Assembly (NCBI GenBank): GCA_019114985.1
Contig: DXEM01000030.1
Coordinates: 1 to 35,729 of the forward strand
DNA from: Candidatus Anaerostipes excrementavium
GTDB taxonomy: Bacteria; Bacillota; Clostridia; Lachnospirales; Lachnospiraceae
Reading direction: 5' to 3'
Length of the DNA: 35,729 bases
Shown: in pieces, positions 34,783 to 35,729 of the stretch
Position numbering within the stretch: the first letter of the stretch is position 1
Layout of the letters: each line of letters opens with the position of its first letter
Made by a program: the position numbers and the translations under genes
Notes under the pieces: model-generated
Database searches by the model: none
Told to the model about the DNA's origin: nothing
What the model saw: only the letters and a program-made list of their open reading frames with translations

Positions 34783-35729
34783 GGAGGGAAAGTATAGAGA
34801 TCTGTTAAAGGATATCTATGCAGATGAAGGGATGCTTGCATATCAGGAGGAACGATATGAAAAAGCATTACAATCTTTCGAAGAGATTTTCGGTGCAAAA
34901 GAGGTAGAGATTTACAGCGCGCCGGGACGAAGCGAGGTAGGAGGAAACCATACAGACCATCAATATGGAAAAGTGCTGGCAACTTCCATTAACTTAGATG
35001 CCATTGCGATCGTAGCAAAAACAGATGATAACAAGATTCGTCTGAAATCAGAAGGATATAACATGATAGAAACCGGTCTGGATTCTATGGAAGCGAAAGA
35101 GAGTGCATATGGAACATCTGAGGCTCTGATTGAAGGAGTGGCTTCTAAGTTTGAAGAGGAAGGCTATAAGATCGGCGGATTTGAAGCTTATGTAACCAGC
35201 GATGTGTTAAACGGAGCAGGAATGTCTTCTTCCGCAGCATTTGAAGTCCTGATCGGAAATATCTTTTCCGGCCTTTACAATGATATGAAGGTAGATCCGG
35301 TCTTTATTGCCCAGGCAGGACAGTATGCGGAAAATGTATTCTTTGGAAAACCATGCGGACTTATGGATCAGATGGCGTCTTCGATCGGCGGATTGATTAA
35401 TATCGATTTTGAAGATCCAAAACATCCGATTGTAAAACAGGTACATGTGGACTTTGACGCATATGATCACAGCCTTTGCATTGTAGATACAAAAGGATCT
35501 CATGCGGATCTGACAGATGATTACGCTGCAATTCCAACAGAAATGAAACAGGTAGCTAACTATTTCGGTGAAGAAGTATTAAGAAAAGTTGATAAAAACG
35601 AATTCTATTTAAATCTTCCGAAGATTCGTGAAATCATGGGAGATCGTGCAGTGCTTCGTGCTATGCATCTGTTTGAAGAAAACAAACGTGTAGATGAGCA
35701 GGTAGAAGCTTTGGAACAGGGAGATTTTG
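34745..35729 (+). CDS. galK: Galactokinase (GHMP family), truncated by the window end
   Basis: ATG 34745 opens a frame that continues past the window edge, giving 328 residues so far of about 390-430. It would phosphorylate galactose at C1 in the Leloir pathway. The N-terminal galactokinase signature is GRSEVGGNHTDH (61-72), a variant of GRVNLIGEHTDY. The GHMP glycine-rich loop VLNGAGMSSSAAFEV (about 154-168) and the catalytic Asp208 in GLMDQMAS are present. AAAGGAG lies 10 bp before the start. The gene starts 38 bp inside the transporter gene, so the two are co-transcribed and probably coupled. The signature variant fits a clostridial GalK branch but leaves sugar specificity open. Confidence 0.88.
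   Translation, partial: MANSTTQLMEQFKEGKYRDLLKDIYADEGMLAYQEERYEKALQSFEEIFGAKEVEIYSAPGRSEVGGNHTDHQYGKVLATSINLDAIAIVAKTDDNKIRLKSEGYNMIETGLDSMEAKESAYGTSEALIEGVASKFEEEGYKIGGFEAYVTSDVLNGAGMSSSAAFEVLIGNIFSGLYNDMKVDPVFIAQAGQYAENVFFGKPCGLMDQMASSIGGLINIDFEDPKHPIVKQVHVDFDAYDHSLCIVDTKGSHADLTDDYAAIPTEMKQVANYFGEEVLRKVDKNEFYLNLPKIREIMGDRAVLRAMHLFEENKRVDEQVEALEQGDF

Overview
The window reads as a chromosomal segment of a low-to-mid GC Gram-positive anaerobe, most likely a member of the Lachnospiraceae (Bacillota, Clostridia). The support is the AGGAGG-type ribosome binding sites before nearly every gene, a glmS ribozyme, a tig-clpP-clpX-lon block, a folB-folK fusion, bifunctional chorismate mutase/prephenate dehydratase, and a four-gene cassette of large uncharacterised proteins that I associate with Lachnospiraceae (DUF5717/DUF5716 type, from memory). 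I see no tRNA, rRNA, insertion sequence, phage gene, CRISPR array or attachment site. Genes are closely packed and many overlap or are spaced for translational coupling.

Layout. (1) 1-2277: the end of a catabolic operon: the tail of a SAF-domain oxidoreductase, a class II aldolase, a YjbQ-family protein and a short triosephosphate isomerase of archaeal type. A terminator follows, then a separate glycerol dehydrogenase (2422-3513), then a small VOC protein with a degenerate ROK regulator (3695-5085). (2) 5096-7336, minus strand: glmS with a 5' leader carrying a glmS ribozyme, its promoter and its terminator. Divergent from it is an LtaS-like membrane phosphoglycerol transferase with an IPT/TIG-like tail (7474-9531). 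(3) 9542-15251: protein quality control: trigger factor, ClpP, ClpX, then a hairpin terminator and Lon. (4) 15257-19809: folate and aromatic amino acid genes: folC, an HD-domain protein, folP, a folB-folK fusion and pheA. (5) 19840-22199: purA, signal peptidase I and RidA, from a near-consensus promoter embedded in a nested inverted repeat. (6) 22282-23367, minus: a CobD/HisC-type PLP enzyme. (7) 23483-32071: a four-gene cassette (a 1044-residue helical-repeat protein, a degenerate Hsp70-like protein, a TPR-like protein and a two-TM coiled-coil protein) that runs directly into valS. (8) 32175-35729: a LacI/GalR-family repressor divergent from a MelB-type sugar symporter and galactokinase, the last running off the window end.

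How the parts work together. Blocks 1 and 8 are carbohydrate uptake and catabolism with local regulators. glmS is under metabolite-sensing ribozyme control. Block 3 is the protein folding and degradation core. Block 4 makes folates from the pterin precursor onward but has no folE and no obvious pterin pyrophosphatase, leaving the HD protein as a candidate for a missing dephosphorylation. The most promising undescribed system is block 7. Its second protein keeps the outline of an Hsp70 nucleotide-binding domain but lacks the phosphate-1 hairpin and has lost the glycines of the phosphate-2 loop, so it looks like a pseudo-chaperone built into a membrane-linked repeat-protein assembly.
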